DNA from: Bacteroidia bacterium
GTDB lineage: Bacteria > Bacteroidota > Bacteroidia > J057
Assembly (NCBI GenBank): GCA_033391075.1
Contig: JAWPMV010000001.1
Location: 3,596,001 to 3,660,000 of the forward strand
Direction of reading: 5' to 3'
DNA length: 64,000 nucleotides
The position numbers and the translations under genes were made by a program. The notes beneath the pieces were generated by a model. That model did no database searches. It saw nothing but the letters and a program-made list of their open reading frames with translations, and was not told the DNA's origin. Shown here piece by piece: positions 28,518-37,978 of the stretch. Every line of letters begins with the position of its first letter. Within the stretch, counting starts at the first letter, position 1.

Positions 28518-31388
28518 CTACTTCAAATATCCTTTTATCTCAACCATAGTATCGGCACCCGACCAATTGACTTTCACGACAACTGTATTTTTTTCGAAGT
28601 CCCACCAGGCTGCTTCCGGACCCGGGCTTTTTATATAGGCATCCTGATCACTCAACATAACCTTTTTACCAAAGACTTTTACACTTTCAGGAGCTGTTGA
28701 AAATCCATGAATATGCAAGAGGATATTTATTCCTCCATTCAAGGCTTTCATTTTCCCTTCACCTCTTATTTGGGCAAATATTTTAAAACCTTTCACTTTG
28801 CCGGTAAAGAAAAGCTTTTTGTAGTCATCCTGTAAAAAATTTGTTTCACTCACTCCATTGTCCCAATAAAGCTCTCCCTGATCAAATTCGGTTTCGGGAT
28901 TCGGGTAATAATGCAGAACCAAACTATCACCTCGGAATTCGGAAGTATTTTGCATGACATTAGCCATGGGAATCCAGGAACCTCTTTTTACAAATAGTGG
29001 AATTTCATCCGCCTTTAAAGGAATGGATTCTTTGCTACCTCCGCTGATCAATTCTTCTGTATAAAAATTAAACCACTCCCCTTTCGGAAAATATATATCT
29101 TTTAACTTTTGTCCTCTTTCCAAAACAGGGGCTACCATCAAAGCAGGACCCCAAAAATATTGATCCTCAATTTCCCAGGCTTGTGGGTCCTGGGGGATTT
29201 CGTACATAAGTGGCCGCGCCAAAGGAGTTCCTTTCTGATTATTCTCGTAGGCCAGATGGTAATTGTAAGGAAGTAAACGATACCTTAGTTGAATTGCCTT
29301 TTTAACAGCCCGCTGGGTATAGGGATCGTAAAAAATTGGTTCAGGCTCAACTCCTTCTTCTCCATACACCCGCATAATGGGAGAAAATGCTCCTAATTGC
29401 ATCCACCTTCTATATAGTTCCGGATCTTTGGGACCTCCTGTATATCCCCCAATACCTGAATGCATGTATCCAACTCCGCTTAAGCCACTGCCCAATATGA
29501 TTGGGATTTGAGCTTTATAGGCATTCCAGGAGCGAGCAGCTTCTCCGGACCACATAAAGGTGCCATAGCGTTGTACCCCTGCATATCCAGAGCTCTGGAT
29601 ATTGAAAAACCTGATCTCGGGATAATCCTGCTTAAACTTTTCATACAGGATTCGCGACCATTTTAAAGAATACAGATTATGAACCTCTTCTGCCAGTCCC
29701 TTTTTATGAACCATATCTCTCGGATGTAGATTCGGGCCACTTCTTTGACTGGACCAGGCAGATATGCCATTTTCCATTTGAGTATGATACTGAGGCCACA
29801 TCCAGTCTGCCAGATTTGTATTAAATACATCTAGTAATGCTGCAGGCCCCGAAGGGAAATCTGAAATAATTCGAGTCTTACCTTTTGCATTGGTGGCAAA
29901 CAGGCTTCCTTTGTCGGCAGTTGCAAAATGCTTGCTGCCTTGTGCGATATAGGGATCAGCACTAAGGATGGTGTGAATTCCTTTATCCTTAAAGTCCGAT
30001 ATCATGCGTTCTGGATTAGGCCATATTTTACGGTCCCAATCCATATTTCCCATTTTTTCTTCACCTCCAAACCAGTACTTATCCAGTAAAATGGCATCAA
30101 TCGGATAACCAGCAGCCAAACTCCTTTTTACGATCCGCTCTGCTTCAAACTGATTTTTATAGCCATTTCTCCCCTGGATAAATCCTAAAGCCCATCTGGG
30201 AGGCATACTCTGGCGTCCCGTAAGTCGGGTATAGCGTTCGACAATTTTTGCAGGTTCGGGACCCAAAATAATGAAATAGGAAAGGTTGGAGTCTTTCACA
30301 CCATATTCCAGTACTCCGGGCTCTCTTTTCCCCATATCCAGATAGGCCTTGCGGGGATTATCAAAAAATATCCCATAGCCTTTGGAGGAAATAATAAGTG
30401 GAATACTCAAATTGAGGTTGTCCTCTCCTTTGCTATATCCATAGGCAGGAGAATTATAGGTATATAATCTTTTTCCATTGAGGTCCTGATCTACTGCCCT
30501 GGCTCCCATGCCGTATAAATGTTCTTCATCTGATAGCTGGAAGCGAACTCCTGTGATCTGGCCAACTCCTCTGAGATCTTTATGGTAAAAAAAGCCGTCT
30601 TCATCCAAAAGCAATTCCCGATTCCCATCCAGAAATTCTAAACGAGTAGGTGCCTGATGAAGGCGAATATTAAAAGGATCTACTCCGGCGAGGCGGTAGG
30701 GATCATGCGTATTCCCGTCATATATATTTCTAAAAGGCTCTGGTCTTTGTACAACTGCCGACGACCCTCTTTCCTCTAATCCCCCTTTAGGGAAATAGCT
30801 AACATTGAGTATCCCTTCTCCATATGATTTGAGTAGAATGGATTGCTCTCCATCCGAAAAATAAATACTCCCATTATCCAATTGCTGCATTTTTTCAACT
30901 GCATCCATATTATCAGCATTGCCCGCATGCGCATTCTCAAGGGGACCTTGCTCAAATACCTGGTATTGGGGATAGAATATATCTTTGTCTTCGCTGTCCT
31001 TAGCTACGAGTGAGCCATTTTCATTTCTGAAAACGAAAGCCATTTGGAGGAAAGGATCATGGTCGGTGAATCCATAGAAATTTTTGATCTGAAACTGTAT
31101 CTGATATAAATCCGGGCCGATACGTTCCATTTTCATTCGGTCATCGGCTTTTCCCCAATTTCCCTGCACATAGCGCCAGTCACTGGGTTGATCAACCGTA
31201 CCTAAAATAACACCTGTATGGGCATATACCTCTCCGGTATAACCTAGTAAGGCCTTATTTCCTTTACTGGCATCAAAAACAATGCTTACAATATCATCGG
31301 CCCTGGGATTTGAAGGATTTACCCGTAAGACCTGAGAGAACAAAGAATATGGGAGAAACAGTAGGGATATGAGGTATGCGTATCTCAT
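28518..31388 (-). CDS. Secreted GH31-family protein with altered catalytic residues
   Basis: A 956-aa protein with a signal peptide (1-19) and an N-terminal beta-sandwich (about 20-130), then a GH31 N-domain, (beta/alpha)8 barrel and C-terminal beta domains. The barrel is clear from PPRWALGFIQGRNGY, LLDKYWFGG, SGVGYMHSGIGGY and GAFSPIMRVYGEE. The nucleophile motif normally reads WWxDxxEP but here reads AWSSQRSGPNLHP, so the Asp is Q548. The acid/base site, usually WSGD, is WSGE (E616). Spacing between the two sites is normal, so these are substitutions rather than misalignment. It may be a carbohydrate-binding pseudoenzyme or use a different mechanism. GH31 enzymes otherwise hydrolyse alpha-glucosides or alpha-xylosides. 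Confidence 0.85.
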   Translation of the reverse strand: MRYAYLISLLFLPYSLFSQVLRVNPSNPRADDIVSIVFDASKGNKALLGYTGEVYAHTGVILGTVDQPSDWRYVQGNWGKADDRMKMERIGPDLYQIQFQIKNFYGFTDHDPFLQMAFVFRNENGSLVAKDSEDKDIFYPQYQVFEQGPLENAHAGNADNMDAVEKMQQLDNGSIYFSDGEQSILLKSYGEGILNVSYFPKGGLEERGSSAVVQRPEPFRNIYDGNTHDPYRLAGVDPFNIRLHQAPTRLEFLDGNRELLLDEDGFFYHKDLRGVGQITGVRFQLSDEEHLYGMGARAVDQDLNGKRLYTYNSPAYGYSKGEDNLNLSIPLIISSKGYGIFFDNPRKAYLDMGKREPGVLEYGVKDSNLSYFIILGPEPAKIVERYTRLTGRQSMPPRWALGFIQGRNGYKNQFEAERIVKRSLAAGYPIDAILLDKYWFGGEEKMGNMDWDRKIWPNPERMISDFKDKGIHTILSADPYIAQGSKHFATADKGSLFATNAKGKTRIISDFPSGPAALLDVFNTNLADWMWPQYHTQMENGISAWSSQRSGPNLHPRDMVHKKGLAEEVHNLYSLKWSRILYEKFKQDYPEIRFFNIQSSGYAGVQRYGTFMWSGEAARSWNAYKAQIPIILGSGLSGVGYMHSGIGGYTGGPKDPELYRRWMQLGAFSPIMRVYGEEGVEPEPIFYDPYTQRAVKKAIQLRYRLLPYNYHLAYENNQKGTPLARPLMYEIPQDPQAWEIEDQYFWGPALMVAPVLERGQKLKDIYFPKGEWFNFYTEELISGGSKESIPLKADEIPLFVKRGSWIPMANVMQNTSEFRGDSLVLHYYPNPETEFDQGELYWDNGVSETNFLQDDYKKLFFTGKVKGFKIFAQIRGEGKMKALNGGINILLHIHGFSTAPESVKVFGKKVMLSDQDAYIKSPGPEAAWWDFEKNTVVVKVNWSGADTMVEIKGYLK

Positions 31389-31615
31389 TTGGACGTGTTT
31401 TGTCGGGTCTTTGAATGGGTGTCTTAGTCTATATCCGCAAAAGAAAAGCCTGATATACAGTCTTTTTTAAGCAATCTTAAGGCCAATTTATTGATTATTT
31501 AAGCAGAGAGAGGAGCAAAGAAGGGTATCGGCCAAAAATGATGTTTAAAAGGTCATGAGAGCAATTTCACCCGTCGAATCCCTGATGGATTTCGCTTCTT
31601 TGAAAGAAACATCTG

Positions 31616-31623
31616 TATCTTTG
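31616..31623 (+). promoter_or_regulatory. -7 element before the GT9 gene
   Basis: TATCTTTG fits the Bacteroidota -7 consensus TAnnTTTG exactly and lies 26 bp before the ATG. A matching -33 TTTG at the usual spacing is not evident. Confidence 0.4.
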
Positions 31624-31648
31624 TCCGATAAATACTGGAGAATACGGT

Positions 31649-32656
31649 ATGGGCCTGAAAAAAGTATTGATTATTAGATTTAGCTCGATAGGAGATATAG
31701 TCCTAACAAGCCCTGTCCCCAGAAGTCTGAAAAAAAGTCATCCGGATTATGAAGTCCACTTTCTTAGTAAAAAGGCGCATAAAGATTTACTCCTCCATAA
31801 TCCTCATATAGACAAACTGCATATTCTCAAGGATTCTTTAGGGGAAACCATCCAGGAACTGAAGCAAGAAAACTTCGATTACATACTGGATCTTCACCAC
31901 AATCTGCGGAGCTTTTTGATTAAACTTCGATTGGGAGTAAAAGCCTCTTCCTTTCCCAAGGAGAACTGGGCGAAATATAAAATGGTTCGCTTTAAGAATA
32001 GAAAGATCAAACTCAGGCATATTGTAGAAAGGTATGCAGATACCTTATCTATTGTGGGCAGTCAATTGGACCATGAAGGCCTCGATTTTTTTGTTCCAGA
32101 GGGATTGGAGGAAAAGGCTCAGAATCTCTTGAGTGAACAACTGCCCCAGGTCTCAGAAAAACCTCTGGCAATTGTACTGGGAGCCAAACATGCTACCAAA
32201 CGCTGGCCAGCTTCTCATTTTATTGAACTTATTGAACAGTTGGGGGAAGCCGTTGTCCTGATCGGAGGACCGGATGCGAAAGAAGAGGCAGAAGAAATCA
32301 GTAAGTTTATACAAACACCTCTTTATAATAGCGTGGGCCATTTATCTCTACTGGAGTCAGCGGCATTATTAAAACAATGCCGAGCGGTAGTCGCGCATGA
32401 TACAGGCTTTATGCATATTGCTGCTGCCTTTCAAATGGATATCTATTCTCTTTGGGGAAATACAGTTCCGGAATTTGGCATGACACCTTACAAAAGTCCT
32501 CATCAATTATTAGAGATCAGGAATCTGGATTGTCGGCCTTGCTCCAAAATAGGATTTGACCAATGTCCAAAAGGACATTTCGCCTGCATGAAGCAACAAA
32601 AAGCAGAAAAAGTGGCTGAGCGTATAAAAGGGGGAATGCCTAAATCCGAACTTTAG
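31649..32656 (+). CDS. Glycosyltransferase family 9 (heptosyltransferase-like)
   Basis: A 335-aa GT-B fold transferase of the ADP-heptose:LPS heptosyltransferase family, acting at the cytoplasmic face in lipopolysaccharide core assembly. The N-terminal KVLIIRFSSIGDIVLTSPV is the acceptor-side motif. The C-terminal half carries the family's nucleotide-sugar site: VLGAKHATKRWPASHF, VVLIGGPDAKEEAEEI, and AVVAHDTGFMHIAAAF with the conserved D-TG-MH. There is a Cys-rich tail segment (LDCRPCSKIGFDQCPKG) typical of this family. Its 3' end overlaps the convergent beta-barrel gene by 17 bp. The exact sugar and acceptor cannot be read. Confidence 0.88.
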   Translation: MGLKKVLIIRFSSIGDIVLTSPVPRSLKKSHPDYEVHFLSKKAHKDLLLHNPHIDKLHILKDSLGETIQELKQENFDYILDLHHNLRSFLIKLRLGVKASSFPKENWAKYKMVRFKNRKIKLRHIVERYADTLSIVGSQLDHEGLDFFVPEGLEEKAQNLLSEQLPQVSEKPLAIVLGAKHATKRWPASHFIELIEQLGEAVVLIGGPDAKEEAEEISKFIQTPLYNSVGHLSLLESAALLKQCRAVVAHDTGFMHIAAAFQMDIYSLWGNTVPEFGMTPYKSPHQLLEIRNLDCRPCSKIGFDQCPKGHFACMKQQKAEKVAERIKGGMPKSEL

Positions 32657-33350
32657 GACAGGTACAGCGCTTTTTCATTTTCACCAAATGAAAGTTGAGG
32701 TAGATAGAAGCATTTAATCCAATCTCATTATCCTCCAACAAAAAAGTACTCACAGGCTCCTGGCTATTACTTAGCGGACTTTGATTCTGTATCCCTGTAA
32801 AATAGGCCTCACCTTCAAATGTGAGAGAAAGATGGGTATTGAAGAAAAAACTGTATCCGAAAAAGGCACTTGCACCCAGATTGCGATAGGAATAAGAAGC
32901 CGGGATATTCCCTCCATTGCTCATAGCAAGAGCCTCTACTTTTCCACTGGTATAAATGAGGTCAGCTCCCCCAAAAATCTGAGATTGCCCCATATGATAC
33001 ATGCGTTTGTAACCCAGATGAAAATCCCAGTCCGTCTTTTCAGCCGTATAATCATCCAACTGTTGAAAACCATCTGGATAGGCAAAACTGGCATTTCGTC
33101 TAAAAGCTCCTATCCGAAATCCATCCGAGATAGAATAATGATAGGTGTACCTAATTCCATTGAGGGGATGTAGACTAAAAGAGGATCCATTATCATATCC
33201 ATCACTCAAAGTTGGTATGGAGTTGATCGAACCTAATTGCAAACTGAGTTCATGGATCTGAGGTTTAAAGGCAGCCCTCTGTGCAGAAAGATTACCTAAA
33301 GACAGGATCAGGATCGAAAATAAACCAACGAAAAAACGCGTGCTGAACAT
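32640..33350 (-). CDS. Small outer-membrane beta-barrel protein
   Basis: A 236-aa protein with a signal peptide (1-24, ending SAQ). The rest is alternating polar and aromatic strands (GIRYTYHYSISDGFRIGAF, WDFHLGYKRMYHM, ASAFFGYSFFFNTHLSLTFEG) in the manner of an 8-10 strand outer-membrane barrel. The C-terminus does not end in the classical aromatic residue: the last strand ASIYLNFHLV is followed by a basic Cys-containing tail (KMKKRCTCPK) that lies in the overlap with the GT9 gene. No specific family is recognised, so the general class is the limit of what can be said. Confidence 0.6.
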   Translation of the reverse strand: MFSTRFFVGLFSILILSLGNLSAQRAAFKPQIHELSLQLGSINSIPTLSDGYDNGSSFSLHPLNGIRYTYHYSISDGFRIGAFRRNASFAYPDGFQQLDDYTAEKTDWDFHLGYKRMYHMGQSQIFGGADLIYTSGKVEALAMSNGGNIPASYSYRNLGASAFFGYSFFFNTHLSLTFEGEAYFTGIQNQSPLSNSQEPVSTFLLEDNEIGLNASIYLNFHLVKMKKRCTCPKVRI

Positions 33351-33473
33351 AAATATGGGTTTAGCTGATGGAAAACAATGAAATCTAGTAAAAATTTGGC
33401 TATGGATCAGCTGATTTTTGAGTGGAACCTAAGCCCTTAGCGCCAGGCCTTTTGATTTGATTGTCCTCAACAT

Positions 33474-33504
33474 GAAAAATCCCTCCTCAAAGGAAGGGAT
33501 TTTC
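33474..33504 (-). terminator. Terminator of the helical lipoprotein gene
   Basis: AAAATCCCTCCT and AGGAAGGGATTTT (33474-33504) form a stem around a short loop with one bulge. Read on the minus strand it ends in a T-run, 39 bp past the stop of the 33543-34037 gene. Confidence 0.7.
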
Positions 33505-33542
33505 AGTCAATGTTTAGACGATATTACGGATACCACTCCGTA

Positions 33543-34037
33543 TTAATTCTTCTCCAGTTCTTTCTCGAGTTCTTTTCCAGCCTCAATCAATTCTTTTAGA
33601 ATTTCTCTTCCGGCTTCTTTGAGTTCGGGAAGTGCCTCTTTGATCTCTGGTACGATCTCTTTGAGAGCTTCACGGGTTTCTCGAGAAATATCCTTGGCAT
33701 GTAAACGAATCATTTCTGACAATTCCTCCCCATTGTCAGACCAAAAATTTTCCAGATTGTTGCCATGTCTGTACATGGCATATTGCATGGCATCTGACCA
33801 GATGCGTGTTCTTTCTTTACGGGTGAAATCTTCTTCGAATTCAGGATACCACTCATCCAGCATTTCCTCCAGCTGCTCATCCTTGCGGTCCCAATCAGTA
33901 TCATTAAAATCTTCATGGTTTTCCTTCACATTATCCATGAATGATTCGTAGCGACTCATAAACTGATCCTTGCTAAAGGGCTTACAAGCCAGAAGGATAC
34001 AAAAAGGGATCAGTATGATTAGTTTTTCGATTCTCAT
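33543..34037 (-). CDS. Small helical lipoprotein, DUF6565-like
   Basis: A 164-aa protein with a lipoprotein signal ending in the lipobox LLAC (Cys18). The mature part is acidic and predicted almost wholly helical. The segment SRYESFMDNVKENHEDFNDT and the following DWDRKDEQLEEML resemble the aromatic and Trp-spaced repeats I associate with DUF6565 lipoproteins of Bacteroidota. The last 50 residues are an amphipathic Glu/Lys-rich helix (EIVPEIKEALPELKEAGREI) that could bind a partner or lie on the membrane. It is monocistronic, with its own terminator. Family assignment is tentative and function unknown. Confidence 0.6.
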   Translation of the reverse strand: MRIEKLIILIPFCILLACKPFSKDQFMSRYESFMDNVKENHEDFNDTDWDRKDEQLEEMLDEWYPEFEEDFTRKERTRIWSDAMQYAMYRHGNNLENFWSDNGEELSEMIRLHAKDISRETREALKEIVPEIKEALPELKEAGREILKELIEAGKELEKELEKN

Positions 34038-34331
34038 TTCTTTATGTGATGATTTGTTCTTTATTCAATAGACAGACTTGTTTTCAAATGGTTGGAATCA
34101 GGCAACCTTATGCCTCTTTTCAGGGCCTAATATAGGTAGAACCGGTCCGAGCAAGAATTTATTATACAGGCAATGGGACTTTTACCCTAAATCCAGGTTT
34201 ATATTTGATCGAGAGATGAGGACTAAAAATGCTGGAAGCAGGAATAAACACCTTTGGCAAAGGCTTTTCGTTTTTTAGGAATATTCCTGAGCAAAAAATT
34301 GTCATATTTAGGTAAAGATTACAAGAGCTGT

Positions 34332-36596
34332 ATGCGAAAACTACTACCCTTACTTTTTCTCTTCTTTTTTGACATTTGTGTATTGGCACAATCAAATGAA
34401 GGTACTGATTTCTGGATGGGATTTATGGAGCATCTGGATCAAAATGCCAACACAAAAGTCCTCATGATTTCCTCTCGCTATACTACCAGTGGTACCGTCA
34501 GTATGCCTTTGCTGTCCTGGAGCACTAGCTTTAGCGTAGCAGCCAATGATGTGGTTTTTGTAAGTATCCCTTTGAATGCAGAAACAATAGGTAGCGAAAG
34601 TATTACCCGTACTGGTATACATATACAAAGCCAGGCCCCGGTTTCCATTTATGCTCATCAGTATGCCAACTTTCGATCAGAAGCATCGGCTGTTCTTCCT
34701 ACAAATTCTCTGGGGAGCAATTACTATGCAATGAGTTATTTTGGCTATGAAAATAATCGAGGGGTACATCCTTCAGAATTCCTCATAGTAGCTACTGAAG
34801 ATGAAACCACTATCGAAATTATTCCTTCGGATCCAACAGCAGGAGGCAGCCCGGCTAATAGTCGTATTAATGTTGTCCTGGATCAAGGGGAAACCTACCA
34901 GGTTCAGGCACTTTCCGGCTTGGGGGGAGATTTGACAGGGAGCAAAGTTTCTGCTGATAAATCTATTGCCCTCTTTTCCGGAGCAAGTTGGACCGAAGTT
35001 CCCCTGAGCTGCAGCACCCGAGACAACTTATACGAACAAATGTACCCGGTCAGCACCTGGGGGAAGAAATTCCTGACTGTTCCAAGCAAGGATGCCAGCT
35101 TTGATTATTATCGGGTACTTGCCTCAGAAGATAATACCGTCGTCTATAGAGATGGGGCGCTTGTAGCAAATTTGAATGAAGGTGAATTCCTGGAGTTTCG
35201 TTTGTATGGCCTTCCTTCCTTTATAGAAGCAAATAGAGGCATCCTGGTTGCCCAATTTAATATCGGCAATACCTGCAATTCTCAAAGCAATCTGGGCGAT
35301 CCTTCTATGATCCTGCTAAATTCAGTCGAGCAAACCCGAGACACCCTTACCTTATATTCATCTCCCTTCGAGGGAATACTGGAGAACTACGTAAATGTCA
35401 TTACGAGAGACATAGATAAGGACTCTGTTTATCTGGATGGGAACCTTATCTCTAATCAATTTCAAAGTATCGCGGGCAATACGGATTATGTATATGCCAG
35501 TTTAAGCGTTTCAACGGGAACCCATACGATCACCTCATCCGGTTGCGGAGTCATAGCAACTGCTTATGGATATGGCGAATTTGAATCTTATGCCTACTCG
35601 GCAGGGGCTAGTTTCCTTCCCCTCAATGCCAGTCCCATTCCCGAAGGAGGCTGCCTGAATGATACCATATTTTTTTCCACGGGATTACCCGAAGATCGCG
35701 TCTCGGTCCAATGGGATTTTGGAGACGGAAATAGTTCTACAGACTTTGAGCCAAGCCATATCTACACTGCCTTAGGGTCTTATCCTGTAGAGGTAATCAT
35801 AGAGGATTTTTGTCTGAATACCATTGATACAATCAATCAGGATTTGCTCGTTACTCTCCGCCAAAGTCTTGAAGCGTTCAATGACACCCTTGTTTGCGAA
35901 GATGATCCCGTACAATTGGGGGCGACTGATCTGGCAGGGGCAAGTTTCGAATGGCAAGGACCCCTGGACTATTTTTCGGAGGAACAGTTTCCTCTGATTG
36001 ATAATACGGATCCGGCTATGACAGGAGCCTATACAGTAGTCGGGATCATATCCGGATGCGCCACCTTCCCCAAAGAACAATTTGTAGAAGTGCGTCCCCT
36101 ACCTGATCCCGCTCTTGGCATGGATACCGTAATCTGCGATGGAGGTCCCATTCTACTTGATGCAGGCAATTGGACGAGTTATCGCTGGCAAGATGGGAGT
36201 ATGGAAAGCTCCTTTACCGTTACGGAAGAAGGAAATTATTTTGTGGAGGTAATAGATGATTTGGCTTGTGTAAATGCAGATTCTATCCAGATAAATCGAT
36301 ATTGTCCTCCCACCCTCTATGTCCCTACAGCCTTTACTCCCAATGATGATGGGCTCAATGATTTTTTTGGTATCCTTGCTGAGGATATGACCCAGTTCAA
36401 CTTAAAAATATTTGATCGCTGGGGAGGACTGATTTTCCAAACAGATTCTCCTGATGAATTTTGGAATGGGCGGATTGCCGGTGGAAAAATGGCTCCACAA
36501 GGAGTATATGTATGGCTGGTCAGGTATGAATTGCCCCTGAGAGATAACACAAGTTTCCTCCGTCAGGAAAGCGGAACCGTAAGCCTGCTTAGATAA
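34332..36596 (+). CDS. Secreted IgGFc-binding/PKD protein with type-B (CHU_C) sorting domain
   Basis: A 754-aa protein. The ATG at 34332 is preferred over an in-frame start 78 bp upstream because it opens directly with a good signal peptide (MRKLLPLLFLFFFDICVLAQ). An IgGFc-binding N-terminal-like domain follows (about 22-430, starting NEGTDFWMGF), then a PKD domain (about 440-530, WDFGDGNSS), an Ig-like repeat (about 590-655), and a gliding-motility-associated CHU_C terminus (about 660-754, YVPTAFTPNDDGLNDFF...IFDRWGGLIF). CHU_C proteins are exported by T9SS and held at the surface. Adhesion or gliding is the likely role. It is a single gene with no partners beside it. Confidence 0.85.
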   Translation: MRKLLPLLFLFFFDICVLAQSNEGTDFWMGFMEHLDQNANTKVLMISSRYTTSGTVSMPLLSWSTSFSVAANDVVFVSIPLNAETIGSESITRTGIHIQSQAPVSIYAHQYANFRSEASAVLPTNSLGSNYYAMSYFGYENNRGVHPSEFLIVATEDETTIEIIPSDPTAGGSPANSRINVVLDQGETYQVQALSGLGGDLTGSKVSADKSIALFSGASWTEVPLSCSTRDNLYEQMYPVSTWGKKFLTVPSKDASFDYYRVLASEDNTVVYRDGALVANLNEGEFLEFRLYGLPSFIEANRGILVAQFNIGNTCNSQSNLGDPSMILLNSVEQTRDTLTLYSSPFEGILENYVNVITRDIDKDSVYLDGNLISNQFQSIAGNTDYVYASLSVSTGTHTITSSGCGVIATAYGYGEFESYAYSAGASFLPLNASPIPEGGCLNDTIFFSTGLPEDRVSVQWDFGDGNSSTDFEPSHIYTALGSYPVEVIIEDFCLNTIDTINQDLLVTLRQSLEAFNDTLVCEDDPVQLGATDLAGASFEWQGPLDYFSEEQFPLIDNTDPAMTGAYTVVGIISGCATFPKEQFVEVRPLPDPALGMDTVICDGGPILLDAGNWTSYRWQDGSMESSFTVTEEGNYFVEVIDDLACVNADSIQINRYCPPTLYVPTAFTPNDDGLNDFFGILAEDMTQFNLKIFDRWGGLIFQTDSPDEFWNGRIAGGKMAPQGVYVWLVRYELPLRDNTSFLRQESGTVSLLR

Positions 36597-36661
36597 ATAG
36601 AAAAATATCCACCATCTATTAACAATTTTAACATCAGGGATACAATGCATTGAATAAGTCG

Positions 36662-36669
36662 TATATTTG
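36662..36669 (+). promoter_or_regulatory. -7 element before the aminotransferase gene
   Basis: TATATTTG matches TAnnTTTG exactly and ends 20 bp before the ATG. The 18 bases just before and into it (36646-36663) recur exactly at 48563-48580. Confidence 0.45.
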
Positions 36670-36689
36670 GCGGGTTAAAATTCTAAATT

Positions 36690-37883
36690 ATGCAATTATC
36701 TAGTCGAATAGCTTCCGTTGCACCTTCAGCGACCCTTTCTATTTCAAAGAAAGTAAGAGAGTTGAAAGCAGAAGGTCGCGACGTTATCGGACTTACATTG
36801 GGTGAGCCCGATTTTGATACACCTGAGCACATTCGTGAAGCTGCCAAAGCAGCCCTGGATGCAGGTTATACTCACTATCCTCCCGTTGCAGGATATCCTG
36901 AACTGAGGCAAGCTATTGTAGATAAACTTAAACGGGATAATGGCTTGAGCTATGCTCCAAATCAGATTGTAGTCTCGACAGGTGCGAAACAGTCTCTGTA
37001 CAATGTAGTTCTGGGTATGTTAAATCCTGGAGACGGGGTTATCCTCCCTACTCCTTACTGGGTATCCTATGAGGCCATGTGTATCCTTGCTCAGGCGGAC
37101 ATCACCCGAATTCCAACCAGCATTGATACTGCTTATAAAATCAGTCCGGAGCAATTAGAGACTGCCATCAAGCCCAATACGCGTTTGCTATTCCTTACGA
37201 CTCCTTCTAATCCAAGTGGAAGTATGTACAGCGAGGCAGAATTGGCGGAATTGGTGAAAGTGCTGGAAAGACATCCGGAAGTGTATATCATTTCTGACGA
37301 AATCTATGAACATATCACTTTTGGTTTTGATCATGTAAGCCTCGGAAGCTTTGAAAGTATTTTTGATCGGGTGATCACAGTAAATGGCTTTTCTAAAGGC
37401 TATGCCATGACAGGATGGAGATTGGGATATATCGCCGCTCCTCTAGAAATAGCGAAAGTAAGTGAGAAGCTTCAGGGTCAATGTACTTCCGGCCCCAATG
37501 CTTTTGCCCAACAAGGAGCAATAGCTGCCTTAAATGGAGACCTCTCCCCTACCTATGCTATGCGGGAAGCATTCCGCAAAAGGAGAGATATGATGTATGA
37601 TGAATTGAGAGCTATAGAAGGACTGGAAGTAATTCTACCCGATGGAGCTTTCTATTTCTATCCAGACCTCAAAGCATTTTTAGGTAAAACTTCTCCCGCT
37701 GGCAAGAAGCTCGATGACATTGGAGAGCTTTGCCTTTACCTGATAGATGAAGTAGGATTGGCCCTTGTTCCTGGCAATGCCTTCGGAACAGCAAGTCATG
37801 CCCGTATATCTTATGCCTATGCAGATGAGGTACTAAAAGATGCGGTAAATAGATTAAAAACAGGCCTGAGTAAACTCAGCTAA
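36690..37883 (+). CDS. Aspartate aminotransferase (PLP, class I, subgroup 1b)
   Basis: A 397-aa pyridoxal-phosphate enzyme that transfers the amino group between aspartate and 2-oxoglutarate, giving oxaloacetate and glutamate. It shows the 1b N-terminus (SRIASVAPSATLSISKKV), the substrate segment LTLGEPDFDTPEHI, the PLP-binding TTPSNPSGS and ISDEIYEHI, the Schiff-base lysine in NGFSKGYAMTGWRLGY (K236), and the C-terminal ARISYAYADEVL with the carboxylate-binding Arg. The length is normal. A -7 element and a terminator frame it as a single-gene unit. Bifunctional prephenate or other specificity in this subgroup cannot be excluded. Confidence 0.92.
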   Translation: MQLSSRIASVAPSATLSISKKVRELKAEGRDVIGLTLGEPDFDTPEHIREAAKAALDAGYTHYPPVAGYPELRQAIVDKLKRDNGLSYAPNQIVVSTGAKQSLYNVVLGMLNPGDGVILPTPYWVSYEAMCILAQADITRIPTSIDTAYKISPEQLETAIKPNTRLLFLTTPSNPSGSMYSEAELAELVKVLERHPEVYIISDEIYEHITFGFDHVSLGSFESIFDRVITVNGFSKGYAMTGWRLGYIAAPLEIAKVSEKLQGQCTSGPNAFAQQGAIAALNGDLSPTYAMREAFRKRRDMMYDELRAIEGLEVILPDGAFYFYPDLKAFLGKTSPAGKKLDDIGELCLYLIDEVGLALVPGNAFGTASHARISYAYADEVLKDAVNRLKTGLSKLS

Positions 37884-37895
37884 GACATATTTCAC

Positions 37896-37933
37896 AAAAA
37901 ATCGGTCAGAATCTGTAACCTGGCCGATTTTTT
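37896..37933 (+). terminator. Terminator of the aminotransferase gene
   Basis: AAAAAATCGGTCAG (37896-37909) pairs with CTGGCCGATTTTTT (37920-37933), with one T-G pair and a 10-nt loop. A T-run is built into the right arm. Confidence 0.85.
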
Positions 37934-37962
37934 TTCGTTAATATTACAACATTCCAACATTT

Positions 37963-37978
37963 GTTCATATATCTGAAT
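37963..37978 (+). promoter_or_regulatory. BigR/SqrR-like operator abutting the arsR-family start
   Basis: GTTC-N8-GAAT (37963-37978) differs by one base from ATTC-N8-GAAT, the operator known for the sulfide/persulfide-responsive ArsR proteins BigR and SqrR. It ends directly on the ATG and overlaps AACATTTG (37955-37962), a 7 of 8 match to the -7 element. This suggests autorepression. The assignment by analogy is an inference. Confidence 0.55.

Noticed and set aside
34100-34210. A short frame reading like a beta-sandwich tail (TGNGTFTLNPGLYLIER)
   Set aside because: It has no start codon, a stop shortly upstream and fewer than 30 codons, so chance is the simplest explanation.
34254-34331. A longer start for the IgGFc-binding protein
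   Set aside because: The extra 26 residues would place a basic, non-signal stretch before a clear signal peptide. The ATG at 34332 fits an exported protein.
37961-37978. TTG start for the ArsR repressor
   Set aside because: The TTG falls in the operator and -7-like element. The next ATG gives a normal-length repressor.
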